Positions 6,861-13,986 of a stretch of 14,305 nucleotides of DNA are shown one piece after another. The stretch lies in NCBI GenBank assembly GCA_963169055.1, contig CAUJFU010000504.1, positions 1-14,305 on the forward strand. The letters are read 5' to 3'. The position numbers and the translations under genes are program-made. Source of the DNA: Myxococcota bacterium (GTDB lineage: Bacteria; Myxococcota_C; UBA6777). The notes below the pieces were generated by a model, which saw only the letters and a program-made list of their open reading frames with translations, did no database searches and was not told where the DNA came from. Positions within the stretch are counted from its first letter, which is position 1, and every line of letters starts with the position of its first letter.

Positions 6861-7160
6861 CTGGGGGCTCCTGTGGGTCGATCGCGGGCGAGAAAAGCAG
6901 CAGGCAAGGCAACGTATCACCGCGATGAGAACTGAACAAGCAAACAAGGGGCGGATTGGGGGATGGATAGCTGTAGATGCGGTTGATGAAGCGGTGTTCT
7001 CGATGGTGTGGGGATGAAAGGGAGGGGGCGTTGTGTTTGTTGTGGGGTGTGTATAGAGAGGAGTGGCCTGCTGGGTTGGGTGGGGTTCCATTCCACGCCC
7101 CGCGAGGGAGATCGACTCCCTCGACCCCGTGTTGACGGAACTGTAGAGGATGTGTGCGGT
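6861..7160. other. Divergent intergenic region between the C2-domain and HEAT-repeat genes
   Basis: These 300 bases separate two divergent genes and must hold both promoters. On the plus strand TATAGA (7052-7057) is a weak -10 candidate, preceded by TTGTGT at 15-base spacing (7031-7036). On the minus strand TTGTTC followed after 17 bases by TACGTT is an equally weak pair. Neither is convincing. A copy of module B occupies 7070-7143. No RNA gene or small coding region was recognised. Confidence 0.4.
7070..7143 (-). repeat. Module B repeat, copy 4 (inverted)
   Basis: Read on the minus strand, this copy shows ACACGGGGTC followed by hairpin 1, CGAGGGAG with CTCCCTCG (7103-7110 and 7116-7123, 8 bp). 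Hairpin 2 (7080-7096) is weaker, with two G-T pairs. The flanks resemble copy 1 only near the hairpins. Its outer end lies 17 bases before the start codon of the HEAT-repeat gene, so the leader of that mRNA would carry both hairpins. Confidence 0.6.
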
Positions 7161-9449
7161 ATGGATGAGCGGCAAAAAGGCAAACGAAGGCTCCATCGAG
7201 CGCGTTGGATTGCGCTGTGGATCTTTTTGGGGATGTTGGGCGCGGGGGTGATGTGGGAAGTGATGGAGCGCCGCTTTGAGGCTTGGTTATCGCAAGCGAT
7301 GAATGCGGATATTCGGGAACTTTCATTGTTATGGAAACAGCGCCCTGTGGGAACGCAGCGGTTGGATGGCGTGCTTCGGACGAAGTTTTTGGGGGCAAAG
7401 CAACCCGATCGATTGCGGATTGCGTGGTTGTTGGGGCGCAGCGGGCATTTGGAGCAGGCGTGGTTTGAGCGATATCTTCGGCACAAAGATTGGCGTGTGC
7501 GTGAAGCAGCGGTGTTTGCGCTGGGGCGGTTAGTGGAAAAGACCGAAGTGACGGGGCGATCTGCGGAAAAGACCGAAGTGACGGGGCGGTCTGTGGAAAA
7601 GACCGAAGTGACGGGACGATCTGTGGAAAAGGCTGAAGTAACAGTTCGTCTTGCGATGGAACTGCGTTGGTTGGGGGAGGCATTGCAAGATCAGAAGGCG
7701 TTTGTGCGTTATCGTGCGGTGCAAGGTCTGCGTCGTTTTGGGGCAGCGGGTCAAGCGTACCTGCCGCGCTTGTACAAAGAATTGCAAGAAGGTGCGCCGA
7801 CAGAGGCCGATCTACACAGCCACGATCCGAACGATCCACACGGGCATAGCGCACACGAACATCACCGCGATCCGCGTAAGCAACAAGGTTTTTTCTGCGG
7901 CAAGCCGCCTGATCCGGGGTGGGAAGTGCGGTTTGCGATCTTGCAGCATCTGCCGTTTTTGCGGGTCGAGAAGAAACAGCAAGCGGCGTGGTATCGTTTG
8001 GGGTTGGCGGACAAAGATCCGCGTGTTCGGCAGGTTGCGGCGTGGGCGTTGGGGCGGGTGGGAAAACAAGCGCATGAGGCGTTGTTTTCGGGTCTTTCGA
8101 TGGGTTCGTTGCGTGAGCGCGAACACACCGTCGAATACGTGTTGACCTTGCGAAGAGAAGAGCTTTTCCGCGAGATGTTGGGGCGTTTTGAGCATCCGAT
8201 GGGGCCGATCTGGTATCCTGTGGCGGATCTTTTGGGGTTGTGGTTGGAACGTCACCACAAAGGCTTGAAAGCCACGGAAGAAGCGATGTTGTCAGCGAGC
8301 TTTTGCCGAGTCCTGTCGAGTGGGGATGTAAAGAAGTCGCGGTTTGTTTTACGGGCATTGCGCCATGTTTCGGGGCTTGGGTTGCCGTGTGTCGTTGCGT
8401 TGTTGGGGTCGAAGGGGCATGGGGGGGCGTTGGCTTTGCGGGTGGTGGGGCAGCAGTTGGCGCTCAAGGCGCAGTCTCAAACGATCCATGCCGAAGATGC
8501 CGAAGGATCTGTGTGGTTGGCAGCGGTTTGGGCGGCATTGCCCGAGCGGGGATTGGAGGCGTGGTGGGTGTTGGGGCAAGCGGGGCGATTGGCGAGGGCA
8601 TGGTTGCCAAAGATGTTGGCGGCGCGTGAGATCCAGTCGCGTTATCCGCATGAATGGTTGGAGGGGATTGTTCGCGTGGGGGCGGATGTGTCGGATGTGG
8701 CGCGATTGTGGGATGAGCTACACCAGCGTGCGAAGGCGGAGGGAGAAGTCCGAGGCTTCGTGGGCAGCGAACGCATGAAGCGCGTGCAGATGTGGAGGAT
8801 ATTGCAGCAAGTCCCCAATCTTCCGCCGATTTGGGATGCTGTGCTTTCTGCGGGGGTGATGCGTGCAGGGCACGAAGAAGGCAAGGAGATCGTCGAGGTG
8901 TTTGTGCGCCATCCCATGCGTGTCTCGACGCTGTGGAAGCTATGGCACTCGTTGATCTTGTCGAAGGATAGGGCCTTGCGGATGTTGGCTGCGCGGGTGG
9001 TGGAGCGTAGCGGCGTAGCTCCGCATCCGTCTTTGCGGGAGTCTTTCATGGGGATGTTGACGGGGACATCAGACGAACAGCGCCTTGCCTTCGGCGTGAT
9101 GGTGCGTGTTCAAAACGATCCCACACGGGCTACGCGGATCCTCGAAACCATCGAAAAAGCTTCGCCGCGTGTGCAAATCGCCTTCCTGCGGTCTTTATCG
9201 CGTGTGAGTTCTTTGGCGGGATGGGGGACGCTGCGCGAGCGCTTGGTGTCTTTTCTTCGGGGCTTGCTGGCGGCGCGTGATCATCACCTACGCAAGGGGG
9301 CTTTGGAAGTATTCGCAGCGTTGGGCAAAGAGGCTTATGCTATAAGAACCGATGTACGGGGTGTTTTGCGCGATCCCTCACCTGCAGTGCGCCAAGCCGC
9401 CTTGGTTGCGCTCAAAGCAATGGGGGCTTCGACTTCGAGCGTCCGATAG
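7161..9449 (+). CDS. Membrane-anchored HEAT-repeat protein with His-rich loop
   Basis: This 762-residue protein has a basic N-terminus (KGKRRLHRAR) and one hydrophobic segment at residues 16-31, giving a likely inner-membrane anchor. The rest is mainly alpha-helical HEAT-type repeats, for example WRVREAAVFALGRL, AFVRYRAVQGLRRFG, PRVRQVAAWALGRVG and, at the end, PAVRQAALVALKAMG. Such repeats act as protein-binding scaffolds. Two insertions interrupt the solenoid: four 10-residue units (VEKTEVTGRS, residues 125-164) and a His-rich loop (about 218-236, seven His in 17 residues) that could bind metal. The ATG at 7161 is chosen because GAGGA lies 10 bases upstream and the longer frame runs back through a repeat. 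It is convergent with the cation antiporter gene. The binding partner is unknown. Confidence 0.78.
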   Translation: MDERQKGKRRLHRARWIALWIFLGMLGAGVMWEVMERRFEAWLSQAMNADIRELSLLWKQRPVGTQRLDGVLRTKFLGAKQPDRLRIAWLLGRSGHLEQAWFERYLRHKDWRVREAAVFALGRLVEKTEVTGRSAEKTEVTGRSVEKTEVTGRSVEKAEVTVRLAMELRWLGEALQDQKAFVRYRAVQGLRRFGAAGQAYLPRLYKELQEGAPTEADLHSHDPNDPHGHSAHEHHRDPRKQQGFFCGKPPDPGWEVRFAILQHLPFLRVEKKQQAAWYRLGLADKDPRVRQVAAWALGRVGKQAHEALFSGLSMGSLREREHTVEYVLTLRREELFREMLGRFEHPMGPIWYPVADLLGLWLERHHKGLKATEEAMLSASFCRVLSSGDVKKSRFVLRALRHVSGLGLPCVVALLGSKGHGGALALRVVGQQLALKAQSQTIHAEDAEGSVWLAAVWAALPERGLEAWWVLGQAGRLARAWLPKMLAAREIQSRYPHEWLEGIVRVGADVSDVARLWDELHQRAKAEGEVRGFVGSERMKRVQMWRILQQVPNLPPIWDAVLSAGVMRAGHEEGKEIVEVFVRHPMRVSTLWKLWHSLILSKDRALRMLAARVVERSGVAPHPSLRESFMGMLTGTSDEQRLAFGVMVRVQNDPTRATRILETIEKASPRVQIAFLRSLSRVSSLAGWGTLRERLVSFLRGLLAARDHHLRKGALEVFAALGKEAYAIRTDVRGVLRDPSPAVRQAALVALKAMGASTSSVR
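7533..7652 (+). repeat. Four-unit 30-bp in-frame minisatellite in the HEAT-repeat gene
   Basis: Units at 7533, 7563, 7593 and 7623 are each 30 bp and begin G(T/C)GGAAAAG. The first three are nearly identical (AAGACCGAAGTGACGGG); the fourth is diverged. They encode VEKTEVTGRS, AEKTEVTGRS, VEKTEVTGRS and VEKAEVTVRL. There are no spacers, so this is not CRISPR-like. Confidence 0.9.
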
Positions 9450-9462
9450 ACGTAGGCGTCAG
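9427..9462. repeat. 36-bp direct repeat, left copy, over the HEAT gene stop codon
   Basis: The sequence TTCGACTTCGAGCGTCC and the following GATAGACGTAGGC recur 72 bases downstream at 9499-9534 with three mismatches. This copy contains the TAG stop (9447-9449) of the plus-strand gene. Confidence 0.85.
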
Positions 9463-9498
9463 CGTCAAGCCTGTCCAGAACGGTGAACCGGGGCAAAG

Positions 9499-9534
9499 CC
9501 TCGACTTCGAGCGTCCAATAGACGTAGGCTTCAG
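9499..9534. repeat. 36-bp direct repeat, right copy, over the antiporter stop codon
   Basis: This second copy of the repeat at 9427-9462 differs by three bases. Its right edge overlaps the TGA stop (9531-9533) of the minus-strand antiporter gene. The pair occupies most of the 81-base gap between the two convergent genes. No intrinsic terminator was recognised in that gap. Confidence 0.85.
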
Positions 9535-10949
9535 GGCAAGAAGAAGAAACCTGCTGCGAGTATCGCATAGACGCCCAAGAGCATGGCACCTTCCAGCCAG
9601 TTGCTTTCTCCGTCATGGCTGATGTTGGCGACGATCATCACCGACAACAGGACGCCAGCGACTTCCATCAGACCGAAATCCAAGTTCATCCATTCGCCTT
9701 TGGCATTCGGCCCAAACCACAGCCCCAACAAGACAAGGACTGGGGCCACAAACAATGCGATCTGCTTGCTTGATTCAACGGCGATTGTGAACGAGAGATT
9801 CATCTTGTTTTTGAGAGCAACCACGACGGCAGTCGAGTGTTCTGCGGCGTTGCCGATCAACGCGACGATGATCACACCCACAAACGCGACGGATAGACCG
9901 AGATCTTTGACGGAGTGCTCCAAAGCGTGCAGCAGAAACTCAGCCATCACGCCGACAAAGGCCGTAGCGATCAGCAGGATCGCTACAGACTTTCCGACGC
10001 TCCATTCCAAGACTTCTTCGTGTGTATCACCTTCTTCTTCGCTGAAAAGGTGACTGTGTGTTTTGAGGCTAAAGACCAGACTGAGTACGTAGAGGCCCAA
10101 CAAGATCAACGCGATCACCACACTCAAGGAACGTTCGACACTCGCCAGCTTTGCTGCTGGGATCACCGCATGAAACAACGCTGGGATCACCAGCGCAAAG
10201 GCACTAATCAGCAACAGACTTGTCGAAGCGCTCGCGGCTGTCAGGTTAAAGCTTTGCTTTTCGCGCCGTAATCCGCCCAAAAAAATCGAAAGACCCAGTA
10301 CAAACAATAAGTTACCGATAATCGAACCTGCGATCGATGCTTTCACCAACAACAAGTTGCCTTTGCGCAGCGCCATGATCGCGATCAATAACTCCGCAGC
10401 GTTTCCAAACGCCGCGTTCATCAAGCCTCCTAGGCCGCTGCCCATGCGATGCGCCAGCATCTCGGTGGCTTTGCCCATGTAGCCAGCCAGCGGCACGATC
10501 GCCAAACAACAGACAACAAAAGTCAAGATATAGCGGCGGGTTGCAAAGTGCAGCCACGCCCCGATCGGGACAAAGATCAACATCCCTAACAACAGCCGCT
10601 CTCCCCATCGAACGGCAGAAGGTTGTTCTTGATCTGCACGCAAGTGGCTTCCGTCACGCAACAACACCGCGACCGCTTCCATCCCGCGAATCTCTGTTGC
10701 GCCACGCTCGATCGCTGCGGCTTGTGCGGTGGCATCCGCCTTATCGGGTTGATGTGAAGCGCTGTGCTTGGTCGAACCCGCCGCTTGCTCCGTTGTTTGT
10801 GGAGGAGCGTTGTGCTTGGAGGTTTGTGAGGGTTTTTTCTTACTCAATATCTCTTCTCCTTTTGTTTTTATTTGTTCCGCAGTATCCGAGGATTGGGTTG
10901 TTTTCTCTGATGAGATGGACGTGGCAGAATGGGTTTTGCGGGGTGTCAT
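9531..10949 (-). CDS. CAX-type Ca2+(cation)/H+ antiporter
   Basis: This 472-residue protein belongs to the CaCA superfamily, CAX/ChaA branch, which exports Ca2+ or other cations in exchange for protons. Both inverted alpha-repeat signatures are intact: GNAAELLIAIMALRKG (182-197) and GNAAEHSTAVVVALKNKM (366-383). About ten or eleven hydrophobic segments run from residue 119 to the C-terminus. A central acidic loop (HSHLFSEEEGDTHEEVLEW, 298-316) matches the family's acidic motif position. The first 90 or so residues are a polar Ser/Thr/Gln/Lys-rich extension unusual for bacterial members, which are often near 350 residues. The ATG at 10949 lies on the edge of the module A repeat; Met90 (10682) is an alternative start close to normal family length. 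Neither has a strong ribosome site. Confidence 0.9.
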   Translation of the reverse strand: MTPRKTHSATSISSEKTTQSSDTAEQIKTKGEEILSKKKPSQTSKHNAPPQTTEQAAGSTKHSASHQPDKADATAQAAAIERGATEIRGMEAVAVLLRDGSHLRADQEQPSAVRWGERLLLGMLIFVPIGAWLHFATRRYILTFVVCCLAIVPLAGYMGKATEMLAHRMGSGLGGLMNAAFGNAAELLIAIMALRKGNLLLVKASIAGSIIGNLLFVLGLSIFLGGLRREKQSFNLTAASASTSLLLISAFALVIPALFHAVIPAAKLASVERSLSVVIALILLGLYVLSLVFSLKTHSHLFSEEEGDTHEEVLEWSVGKSVAILLIATAFVGVMAEFLLHALEHSVKDLGLSVAFVGVIIVALIGNAAEHSTAVVVALKNKMNLSFTIAVESSKQIALFVAPVLVLLGLWFGPNAKGEWMNLDFGLMEVAGVLLSVMIVANISHDGESNWLEGAMLLGVYAILAAGFFFLP

Positions 10950-11070
10950 ACGATATCCGAGAGGAGTGTACACGAAGGGTAGGTGCGATCCGCTGTAGAC
11001 GCCCTGTGGTTGGGCAGCCACAGGGGGCTGCCCCTACATTTTGCGATCACACGATGGGCAGATTTCGTAT
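10948..11070 (+). mobile_element. Module A, copy 2: MITE-like element with terminal inverted repeats
   Basis: This 123-bp copy begins ATACGATATCC (10948-10958) and ends AGATTTCGTAT (11060-11070), an inverted repeat matching at 9 of 11 positions. It shares with copy 1 the segments GCGATCCGCTGTAGA, GCCCTGTGGTTGGGCAGCCA and GGGGGCTGCCCCTAC. The central stem GGGCAGCC (11012-11019) pairs with GGCTGCCC (11026-11033). An alternative stem, CCCTGTGG (11002-11009) with CCACAGGG (11018-11025), uses overlapping bases. The left terminal repeat overlaps the antiporter start codon. Confidence 0.7.
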
Positions 11071-11185
11071 CACCCTGCGCCCGACGAGAGGGCATCGCCC
11101 TTTTGACTCCGTATCCTCGGGGTGCTCAGAGGTTTGTCAAACAAACAGCTCAACCGCTTGAAAGGTACGTGAATACGGGATTTTT
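11071..11185 (-). repeat. Module B repeat, copy 2 (inverted, diverged)
   Basis: Read on the minus strand it contains CCCGTATTCACG, TTTCAAGCGG, CTGTTTGTTTGAC, ATACGGAGTCA and a short hairpin, AGGGC with GCCCT (11089-11093 and 11097-11101). This order matches module B copies 1 and 3. The second hairpin is degenerate. It abuts module A copy 2, as B copy 1 abuts A copy 1, but in the opposite orientation. The remaining 89 bases to the kinase stop (11186-11274) hold nothing I recognise. Confidence 0.55.
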
Positions 11186-11274
11186 GTCCACAATCGACAT
11201 CGATCCGATTTCACCCACAGCAGTTCCGTTTGAAAATTACGCGAACGCGCTTTTTTTGGGTAGAAGCTTTTGGG

Positions 11275-12567
11275 TTATTTGGAGGCGGTAAAGCCAAACA
11301 GCCCGAACAAAAGGGCAAGGGTTCCAAGGGCGGAAAGCAAGCCGACCCACAAGAAGTCGAGGGTTCGCCGCGTCTGGGAGCGTCTGTTGGGCGGATGGAT
11401 TGGGCAGGGCGAGGGGCAGGGCGAGGGCGAGTAGTCTGGGATGGAGCGTGCAGCGGCTTGTTTGCTGTAGGCTTCTTCGAGGGCTGTGTTGTCGAGGGAA
11501 TCAACCTCGGCGAAGGCAAAGGGCAGGGCGTGAGGGCGATGTTTTTGTCCGATGTGACCGAATAATTCTCGGAGCCAACGTTGGAGGTGTGCAGGCGTCC
11601 ACAAAAGTTTGCGTTCACAGACCAGCGTTTCCCACAGGAGATGTCGTGCGGCTTGAGGGGTTTGTGGGCGTTGTTGGGGATCTTCTGCCAACAACGCCAA
11701 GATAGCGCGTGCTGCGCTATCGGGTAGAGCGGGGTTTCTTTCTTGGGGGCGGAGGTTTTTGGCGCGGTATCTTCCGATCCATTGGGCATGATGGGCAGGA
11801 TCGAGGGTTCCCGAAAGCGTGCAGCGAGTGGTCAGCAGGTAGAGGATCGCTCCAAGAGAAAATAGGTCGGAAAGAACGGACGTTGGATGTTGCTGTGTGA
11901 TCTGTTCTGGGGCGGCAAATACAGAACAGCGGCGAGAGGGACCATGTTGGGTGTGCAGGAGAGGATGTCTCTGATCGTACTTGGCGAGGCCGAGATCGAG
12001 GATCTTGACGATCCCATCGAAGGATATCATCAGGTTGGTAGGCTTGAGATCGCGGTGGACCAAGCTGGTAAAGGCCCCATGGCTGGTGTGTTGGAGAAAC
12101 TGAGCGTCCTCCAAGCCTTGTAGAGCTTGGAGCAGGATCGAAAAGGCGATCTCCCACGGCAAGAACCCGTCACCACAGGATGTTGTTTGCGTGGATAGGT
12201 ACGTATCAAAGAGTTCTTCGAGATCGAAGCCATGAATCAGTTCCATCACCGTCACTAGCAAACCCCCCTTGGCATCATGGAGATCGGGATCGAAAAAGAC
12301 ATCGTGGATCTTTGCGAAGTGTCGGGAGGGTTGCAGCCGTTTGCCGATCAAGGCTTCTTCCATTTGGCCAAGATGAGCGCGAGTTCGTTCTTCAGGCGTG
12401 GTGTAGGGGGGGATCTTGACCAGCTTGAGCGCGACGAGGGATTCGTCTTCGAGGCGTCTTGCTTGCCAGACAAAGCCTTGCTCCCCTTCTCCGATGGGTT
12501 GCTCAAGGCAGTAGAGTTGCCTGTCCGTGCCGCTTTGTAAGATGGTTCCAACTTTTGGGAAAAACAC
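11275..12567 (-). CDS. Tail-anchored eukaryotic-type Ser/Thr protein kinase
   Basis: This 430-residue kinase has a Gly-rich loop IGEGEQGFV (25-33), the ATP-binding Lys48 in VALKLVK, an alpha-C Glu candidate at 70 or 71, the catalytic loop HRDLKPTN (171-178), a DLG (191-193) in place of DFG, the APE-type AAPEQ, and SDLFSLG. The catalytic residues are present, so it should be active. A Pro/Ser-rich linker leads to one C-terminal hydrophobic helix (405-426) with only four residues after it. This predicts a cytoplasmic kinase anchored by its tail, with no extracytoplasmic sensor domain. The GTG start at 12567 is supported by a perfect AAGGAGG 5 bases upstream. The gene stands alone between two repeat-bearing gaps. 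The substrate is unknown. Confidence 0.92.
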   Translation of the reverse strand: MFFPKVGTILQSGTDRQLYCLEQPIGEGEQGFVWQARRLEDESLVALKLVKIPPYTTPEERTRAHLGQMEEALIGKRLQPSRHFAKIHDVFFDPDLHDAKGGLLVTVMELIHGFDLEELFDTYLSTQTTSCGDGFLPWEIAFSILLQALQGLEDAQFLQHTSHGAFTSLVHRDLKPTNLMISFDGIVKILDLGLAKYDQRHPLLHTQHGPSRRCSVFAAPEQITQQHPTSVLSDLFSLGAILYLLTTRCTLSGTLDPAHHAQWIGRYRAKNLRPQERNPALPDSAARAILALLAEDPQQRPQTPQAARHLLWETLVCERKLLWTPAHLQRWLRELFGHIGQKHRPHALPFAFAEVDSLDNTALEEAYSKQAAARSIPDYSPSPCPSPCPIHPPNRRSQTRRTLDFLWVGLLSALGTLALLFGLFGFTASK

Positions 12568-12572
12568 GAAAA

Positions 12573-12579
12573 CCTCCTT
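12573..12579 (-). promoter_or_regulatory. Consensus ribosome binding site that sets the kinase GTG start
   Basis: The complement of 12573-12579 is AAGGAGG, 5 bases before the GTG codon. It is the best ribosome binding site in the window and decides the non-ATG start. Confidence 0.85.
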
Positions 12580-12593
12580 GGTGCGCGATCGAT

Positions 12594-12608
12594 GGCCTTG
12601 TCAAGGCC
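12594..12608. promoter_or_regulatory. 15-bp palindrome upstream of the kinase gene, possible operator
   Basis: GGCCTTG and CAAGGCC form a perfect 7-bp inverted repeat around one central base, 26 bases upstream of the kinase GTG and just upstream of its ribosome site. A repressor site or a leader hairpin would look like this. No matching copy was noticed elsewhere in the window. Confidence 0.35.
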
Positions 12609-12828
12609 GCTGGTGGTAGGGTTGATCTTGCAATCTCTTTCCATCCGGCGCGCAGGAAAAACAAAAAACGTGCCGCACCTTGGAGGGGCGCTGGAGAGAT
12701 GAGGTCGAAACTGCGAGAGTGTTTCTGTTATGTGCGGAGCCAGCGGGCATTTGTGTTCGGAGCAAGGGGAGGTGATCTGTGCGGGAAACAGGCGACCTGT
12801 GTGTGACATAGATCTGCGGCGCGATAAG

Positions 12829-12952
12829 TGAAAAGCCCTGTTCGCGGCACTCCAAGCGGTGCTGCTGTGGGTTTGAAAAACGTCTGATCACCCCGCTGAT
12901 ACGGAGTCAAGGGGGCGAAGCTCCCTTGTGGGGTGTGGGTTAAAACCCCACC
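12829..12952 (+). repeat. Module B repeat, copy 3 (two-hairpin element)
   Basis: This near full-length copy matches 2554-2682 from AAAAGCCCTGTTCGCGG through CAAGCGG, GTTTGAAAAAC, GATCACCCCG and ATACGGAGTCAAGGG. Hairpin 1 pairs GGGGGC (12911-12916) with GCTCCC (12920-12925), including one G-T pair. GTGGGGT (12928-12934) can pair with ACCCCAC (12945-12951). It lies 68 bases beyond the stop of the minus-strand CNB gene, the same orientation relative to the gene as copies 1 and 5. Confidence 0.75.
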
Positions 12953-13020
12953 CTTTCAAACTCAACAAGTCAGTCCTATGAAAAGAAAGGAGGAGGCGTC
13001 CAGATATTGGGCGGGAGGCG

Positions 13021-13986
13021 TTATGCGCCGAGCAGGTAGGTGCGGAGTTTGTTTTTGAGGCTCCCGAAAAGAGAGCGGCCTTTTTGGTTTTCGTCGTAGG
13101 CTTGGCTGTGGTCTTCGAGTTCCTCCAAGCGTTTTTCCATCAGAGAAGTAAAGGCTTCTAGGATCTGTGGTCGATTTTGTACGATGGGTCGTAAGTGATC
13201 GGAGTGGATCTCGATCACGATGGCTTTTTCGAGAGCGCGGACGGTGCTGCTGCGTTTGGCTCCTGTGAGAAAAGAGATCTCTCCAAAGACGGCTCCTTTT
13301 GGGAGTGATGCGATGTGCGTATCGTATCCGTCTTTTTGGCGAACGAGGACTTCGAGCGAACCTTCGGAGAGGATAAACAGCGAAGATCCGGGCTGTCCTT
13401 GGATGGTGATCCGTTCCATCGGGCCGAGTTCGATCAAGCGGGCTTTGGACGCCAAGGTTTCGCGTTCTTCGTGGGACAATGCCTCAAAAAGTCCCAGATG
13501 GTGGAGGCTTTCGGCGATCTGTTCGTTCGATTCGCGGTATTCTTCGGGGAGTGAGCGCAGAGCCTCCAGATCGGGGGCATAACCATCACGCCGTTGGAGC
13601 AACGAAACAAGGCCGCTTTGCTGGTTCATGTGAGCGCGAAGAAGACTGACCTCCGAAGGGACACATTCGCGGCCTGCATAGTCCATCAATCCGCGCTCTT
13701 TGGCCCATTGAGCGACTTCGTTCATGGAGTCTCGGTATTGGTTGCAAGCGGAGGCGTAGAGTCCGTCTTGATCCCCAAACAACCCGCTGATGGAAGAGGG
13801 GATACTTTTGAGCAAAACAAGGTCGAGTTTGCCTTTTTGGTGCCACATCACAAACTCGCGAACTTTGGCGGAGAGTCCGTTGAGTTCGGGAAAGGCATCA
13901 AGGCTCTTGCGCAACACAGCGCGTTCGGCATCGCGAAAGACCCGATGCCAAGTTTCTTGGGCGTTGTGTGGGTTGGGACCCGCCAT
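13021..13986 (-). CDS. Cyclic nucleotide-binding (CNB) domain protein, 5' end uncertain
   Basis: Read from the ATG at 13986 this is a 321-residue protein. Residues 165-290 form a CNB (CAP_ED) domain with a complete phosphate-binding cassette, FGEISFLTGAKRSSTVRA (234-251). Glu236 and Arg245 are the residues that contact the ribose and phosphate in characterised members, so cNMP binding is plausible. There is no DNA-binding helix-turn-helix after the domain, so it is not a CRP-type regulator; the C-terminus is short and basic. The N-terminal 160 residues are helical and unrecognised. The same frame stays open for 72 more codons upstream and looks coding (see 13987-14202), but contains no ATG, GTG or TTG, and 13986 has no ribosome site. 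The true N-terminus is therefore uncertain. Confidence 0.8.
   Translation of the reverse strand: MAGPNPHNAQETWHRVFRDAERAVLRKSLDAFPELNGLSAKVREFVMWHQKGKLDLVLLKSIPSSISGLFGDQDGLYASACNQYRDSMNEVAQWAKERGLMDYAGRECVPSEVSLLRAHMNQQSGLVSLLQRRDGYAPDLEALRSLPEEYRESNEQIAESLHHLGLFEALSHEERETLASKARLIELGPMERITIQGQPGSSLFILSEGSLEVLVRQKDGYDTHIASLPKGAVFGEISFLTGAKRSSTVRALEKAIVIEIHSDHLRPIVQNRPQILEAFTSLMEKRLEELEDHSQAYDENQKGRSLFGSLKNKLRTYLLGA

Larger units (their letters stand above)
12568..13020. other. Intergenic region between the kinase and CNB genes
   Basis: These 453 bases contain the kinase ribosome site and palindrome, then about 220 bases (12609-12828) in which I see no gene, RNA or clear promoter, then module B copy 3, and finally 68 bases of purine-rich DNA before the CNB gene stop. 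A frame of about 96 codons on the minus strand starts inside the repeat and has no ribosome site, so it is not called. Confidence 0.5.

Noticed and set aside
7533-7652. CRISPR-like 30-bp repeats
   Set aside because: Units are contiguous without spacers, in frame, and lie inside a coding gene.
6010-8358. A 782-codon minus-strand open frame
   Set aside because: It runs antisense through the HEAT-repeat gene and out of frame through the C2-domain gene, both of which have domain support. Its sequence is Pro/Ser/Arg-rich without domains.
11236-11257. Plus-strand intrinsic terminator (CGCGAACGCG followed by seven T)
   Set aside because: The stem is only 4 bp with a 2-base loop, and no plus-strand gene lies upstream for it to end.
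12594-12604. TTGACA (complement of 12599-12604) as a -35 box for the kinase gene
   Set aside because: The matching -10 position would fall on the ribosome binding site and reads ACCAAG, so it cannot be a promoter for this gene.
12978-13058. A 26-codon plus-strand frame starting near 12978, within an AAAGGAGGAGG-rich stretch
   Set aside because: The purine run is inside the frame rather than before it, the frame overlaps the CNB gene end in antisense, and it has no other support.
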